Origin: UBA7359 sp964523895 | Lineage (GTDB): Bacteria; Pseudomonadota; Gammaproteobacteria; Eutrophobiales; Eutrophobiaceae | NCBI GenBank assembly: GCA_964523895.1 | Contig: CAZGBJ010000002.1 | Location: 91,303-155,302, forward strand | DNA: 64,000 nucleotides | Direction of reading: 5' to 3' | Shown: positions 62,103-64,000 of the stretch, one piece after another | Layout: every line of letters starts with the position of its first letter | Position numbering within the stretch: the first letter of the stretch is position 1 | Notes under the pieces: model-generated | What the model saw: the letters and a program-made list of their open reading frames with translations, nothing else | Database searches by the model: none | Told to the model about the DNA's origin: nothing | Translations under genes and position numbers: made by a program

Positions 62103-63403
62103 ATGATTAAAGTCGACGGCCTGCCTTACTGGCGACTGTCCGGTTTTTATTTCCTGTTCTTTTTGACTATCGGCGCATTCATGCCGTATTGGTCGCTCTA
62201 TCTTAAATCGATTGGCATGACAGCCGAGGCAATTGGCATATTGTCTGCGATTGTTGTTGTAACCAAAATATTTTCTTCTTTTATCTGGGGTTGGATTGTT
62301 GATCATAGCGGTAAGCCCATACAGGTTATTCGTTATACCTCGTTATTATCAATGTTGTCGTTTTCTCTGGTGTTGTTCTATCATGATTTTTGGTCTCTTT
62401 TTATTATTCTTTTTATCTTTTCCATATTCTGGAGTGCGGCATTACCGCAAATTGAAGCAGTTACCTTGTCTCACCTTGGAGAAGAAAGTGATAGTTATAC
62501 CGTAGTAAGAATATGGGGTTCGATTAGTTTTATTATTGCGGTTTTTGCTTTAGGACAATTTTTTGATCAAAAACCAATCCAATATTTATTACCCATAATT
62601 ATAGGATCGATGTNNNNNNNNNNNNNNNNNNNNNNNNNNNNNNNNNNNNNNNNNNNNNNNNNNNNNNNNNNNNNNNNNNNNNNNNNNNNNNNNNNNNNNN
62701 NNNNNNNNNNNNNTTTTTTGATCAAAAACCAATCCAATATTTATTACCCATAATTATAGGATCGATGTTTCTGGTCTGGTTACATAGTTTGTCTCTTCCT
62801 GAAATTCCTGCTTCTCATGAAGAATCTAATGGTTTTACGTTTCGTTCAATCTTATTTAAACCGCATGTTATTGCGCTGATGATAGTGTGTTTTCTGGTTC
62901 AGGCCGGGCACGGACCTTATTACACATTTTTCTCTATTTATCTTGAAGAACATGGATACTCCAATAGCTTTATTGGCACGGCTTGGGCTTTAGGTGTGTT
63001 AGCTGAAGTACTCATTTATCTATTTATGCATAAAATTATCGGACGATACAGCTTACGACCACTTATGATCATCGTTCTAATTCTGGCAACCCTACGATGG
63101 TTATTGATAGCCTGGTTTGTTGACAATGTTTTTATATTACTATTTGCTCAATGTCTTCATGCTGCAACGTTTGGCGTTTACCATGCAGTCGCTATTCAAT
63201 ATATACATCGTGAATTTAAGGGTGAGCATCAGGGTAGGGGGCAAGCCTTGTATAGCAGTGTCAGTTTTGGCGCGGGTTTAGCGCTAGGGAGTTTGGTTAG
63301 CGGCTATCTTTGGGATTCTATAGGATCTATGCAAACCTTCATTTTTGCAGCTATACTAAGTGCGGTGGGTGTCATTGTCGCCAGGCTTGGTTTGAAAAAA
63401 TAG
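62103..63403 (+). CDS. MFS transporter (PPP/HcaT-like), interrupted by a scaffold gap
   Basis: 12-helix-type transporter resembling HcaT (3-phenylpropionate) and MFS_1-like members: opening YWRLSGFYFLFFLTIGAFMPYWSLYLKSIGMTAEAIG, then GWIVDHSGK (motif-A-like). Reading through the gap with the duplicated 55 bases removed (62613 joined to 62769) gives one continuous frame of 381 residues, continuing GSMFLVWLHSLSLPEIP. The gene is probably intact in the cell. Directly after aroC, likely co-transcribed. Substrate unknown. Confidence 0.88.
62559..62768. other. Scaffold gap: 100 N flanked by an identical 55-base overlap
   Basis: 62614-62713 are N (exactly 100, a conventional unknown-length gap). 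The 55 bases before the gap (62559-62613) and after it (62714-62768) are identical. This is the footprint of two contigs overlapping by an assembly k-mer and not merged. There is no sign of missing sequence: deleting the gap and one copy restores the reading frame of the MFS gene. Confidence 0.95.
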
Positions 63404-63457
63404 CGAGTAATTTTCAATAATGTGAAATACGCCACTTTAAGGAAGTCATTTAATTTA

Positions 63458-63463
63458 TATAAT
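63458..63463 (+). promoter_or_regulatory. Possible -10 element before the DUF992 gene
   Basis: A perfect TATAAT lies 38 bases upstream of the ATG at 63501. No convincing -35 is found at 16-18 bases upstream, so the assignment is weak. Confidence 0.35.
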
Positions 63464-63500
63464 CATTCGTTTTTGAAATTTAATTAAGGAAAAATAAAGC

Positions 63501-63998
63501 ATGAATAAAACTATCAAAAGAATTTCTCATCTATTTTGCGCGGCTCTCGTCGTCGCTTGTAGCCAGTCAGCTATGGCTGATACACATGGTCTTCAACTTG
63601 GTGTACTTAAATGTACAGTTGTTCCTGGTTCTCGAGTCAATTTAATCATTCGTTCAACTGCTGATGTTGAATGTCAATTCGATAACGCAGGTACGGTAGA
63701 AAAATATAAAGGTGAAACCGGCATTGGTCTAGGATTAGATTTAAGTTTCAAAACCGATGAAAAAATGCACTTCGCTGTTTTCGCAGCCAGCTCTGATGTG
63801 AGTGCGGGTAGCCATGCTTTAGCAGGTAAATATGTGGGTGGCGAATTGAATGCTGCTGCTGGCGTAGGTTTGGGTGCAAAGGCGCTGGTTGGTGGCAGTA
63901 ATGATAGCTTTAGTCTACAACCGCTAGCTTTGGAAACCAGCACAGGAATAGGTGCATCAGGTGGTTTGAGTTTTCTTTATATAGAAGCTGATAAATAA
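63501..63998 (+). CDS. DUF992 secreted protein
   Basis: 165 residues with a signal peptide (LFCAALVVACSQSAMA). The DUF992 pattern is visible: LQLGVLKCTVVPGSRVNLIIRSTADVECQF (two Cys that may pair), Y-G-ETGIGLGLDLSFKTDEKMHFAVFA, GLGAKALVGGSNDSFSLQPLALETSTGIGASGGLSFLYIE. Predicted beta-rich periplasmic or outer-membrane-associated protein, function unknown. An AAGGA site precedes the ATG. The stop is two bases before the window end. Confidence 0.88.
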   Translation: MNKTIKRISHLFCAALVVACSQSAMADTHGLQLGVLKCTVVPGSRVNLIIRSTADVECQFDNAGTVEKYKGETGIGLGLDLSFKTDEKMHFAVFAASSDVSAGSHALAGKYVGGELNAAAGVGLGAKALVGGSNDSFSLQPLALETSTGIGASGGLSFLYIEADK

Positions 63999-64000
63999 AA

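Noticed and set aside
1..64000. tRNA, rRNA, insertion sequence or prophage
   Set aside because: No cloverleaf-like segment, transposase motif or phage structural gene was recognised; this is by eye, and a tRNAscan or IS search would be decisive.

Overview
The window looks like the chromosome of a free-living, moderately AT-rich gammaproteobacterium. The pointers are an E. coli-like Nth, RppH, Mpl, PrmB, AroC and MutS, an rnfE-like gene directly before nth, and a gltA-mdh pair. A soxCD pair hints at a sulfur-compound oxidiser, but I cannot name a genus. I saw no tRNA, rRNA, CRISPR array, complete insertion sequence or prophage. A 100-N scaffold gap at 62614-62713 lies inside one transporter gene and appears to be an assembly artefact.

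Layout. 1-2140: end of citrate synthase, then malate dehydrogenase, a terminator and a decayed intergenic repeat. 2586-3100: a RelE/ParE-type toxin-antitoxin pair. 3163-11000: housekeeping genes (HAD phosphatase, rppH, nspC, mpl, a Lon-N protein, an FAH hydrolase, an rnfE-like gene, nth). 11090-22866: a dense signalling island with three parts: a SpoIIE-type phosphatase / anti-sigma kinase / STAS trio plus a CHASE2 adenylate cyclase; a convergent FHA / PP2C / CHASE2-Ser/Thr-kinase operon; and a histidine kinase with a LuxR-type response regulator. 23175-32461: a two-partner secretion locus (TpsB, double-FecR protein, 1918-residue TpsA adhesin) with a BrnTA toxin-antitoxin pair on the opposite strand between FecR and TpsA. 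32465-39351: DUF4124 and HDOD proteins, ferredoxin, an ABC exporter and mutS.

39409-53286 is a long minus-strand tad (Flp pilus) cluster read from flp down to a TadE gene. It contains two pilin-like genes, three TadE/TadG-like pseudopilins, CpaB, the secretin, TadA/CpaF with an N-terminal FHA domain, TadB, TadC, a DUF192 protein and a TadD lipoprotein. The most unusual item is its CpaB, which carries about eight 40-residue Asp/Gly/Asn-rich repeats inserted before its C-terminal tail. The next gene, a small secreted protein, ends in a tail resembling that of CpaB.

53422-63998: htpG behind a heat-shock-type promoter, a GAF/HD-GYP phosphodiesterase, prmB, soxC-soxD, a HicA-like/HTH gene pair with a visible promoter and operator, aroC, the gap-split MFS transporter and a DUF992 protein.

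How it may fit together (inference): surface attachment (TPS adhesin, Tad pili) and its control (cAMP, partner switching, Ser/Thr phosphorylation read by FHA domains, c-di-GMP turnover) dominate the window. The FHA domain on the pilus ATPase and the nearby Ser/Thr kinase/phosphatase pair suggest a possible direct link. Domain calls come from reading motifs by eye; no database search was run.
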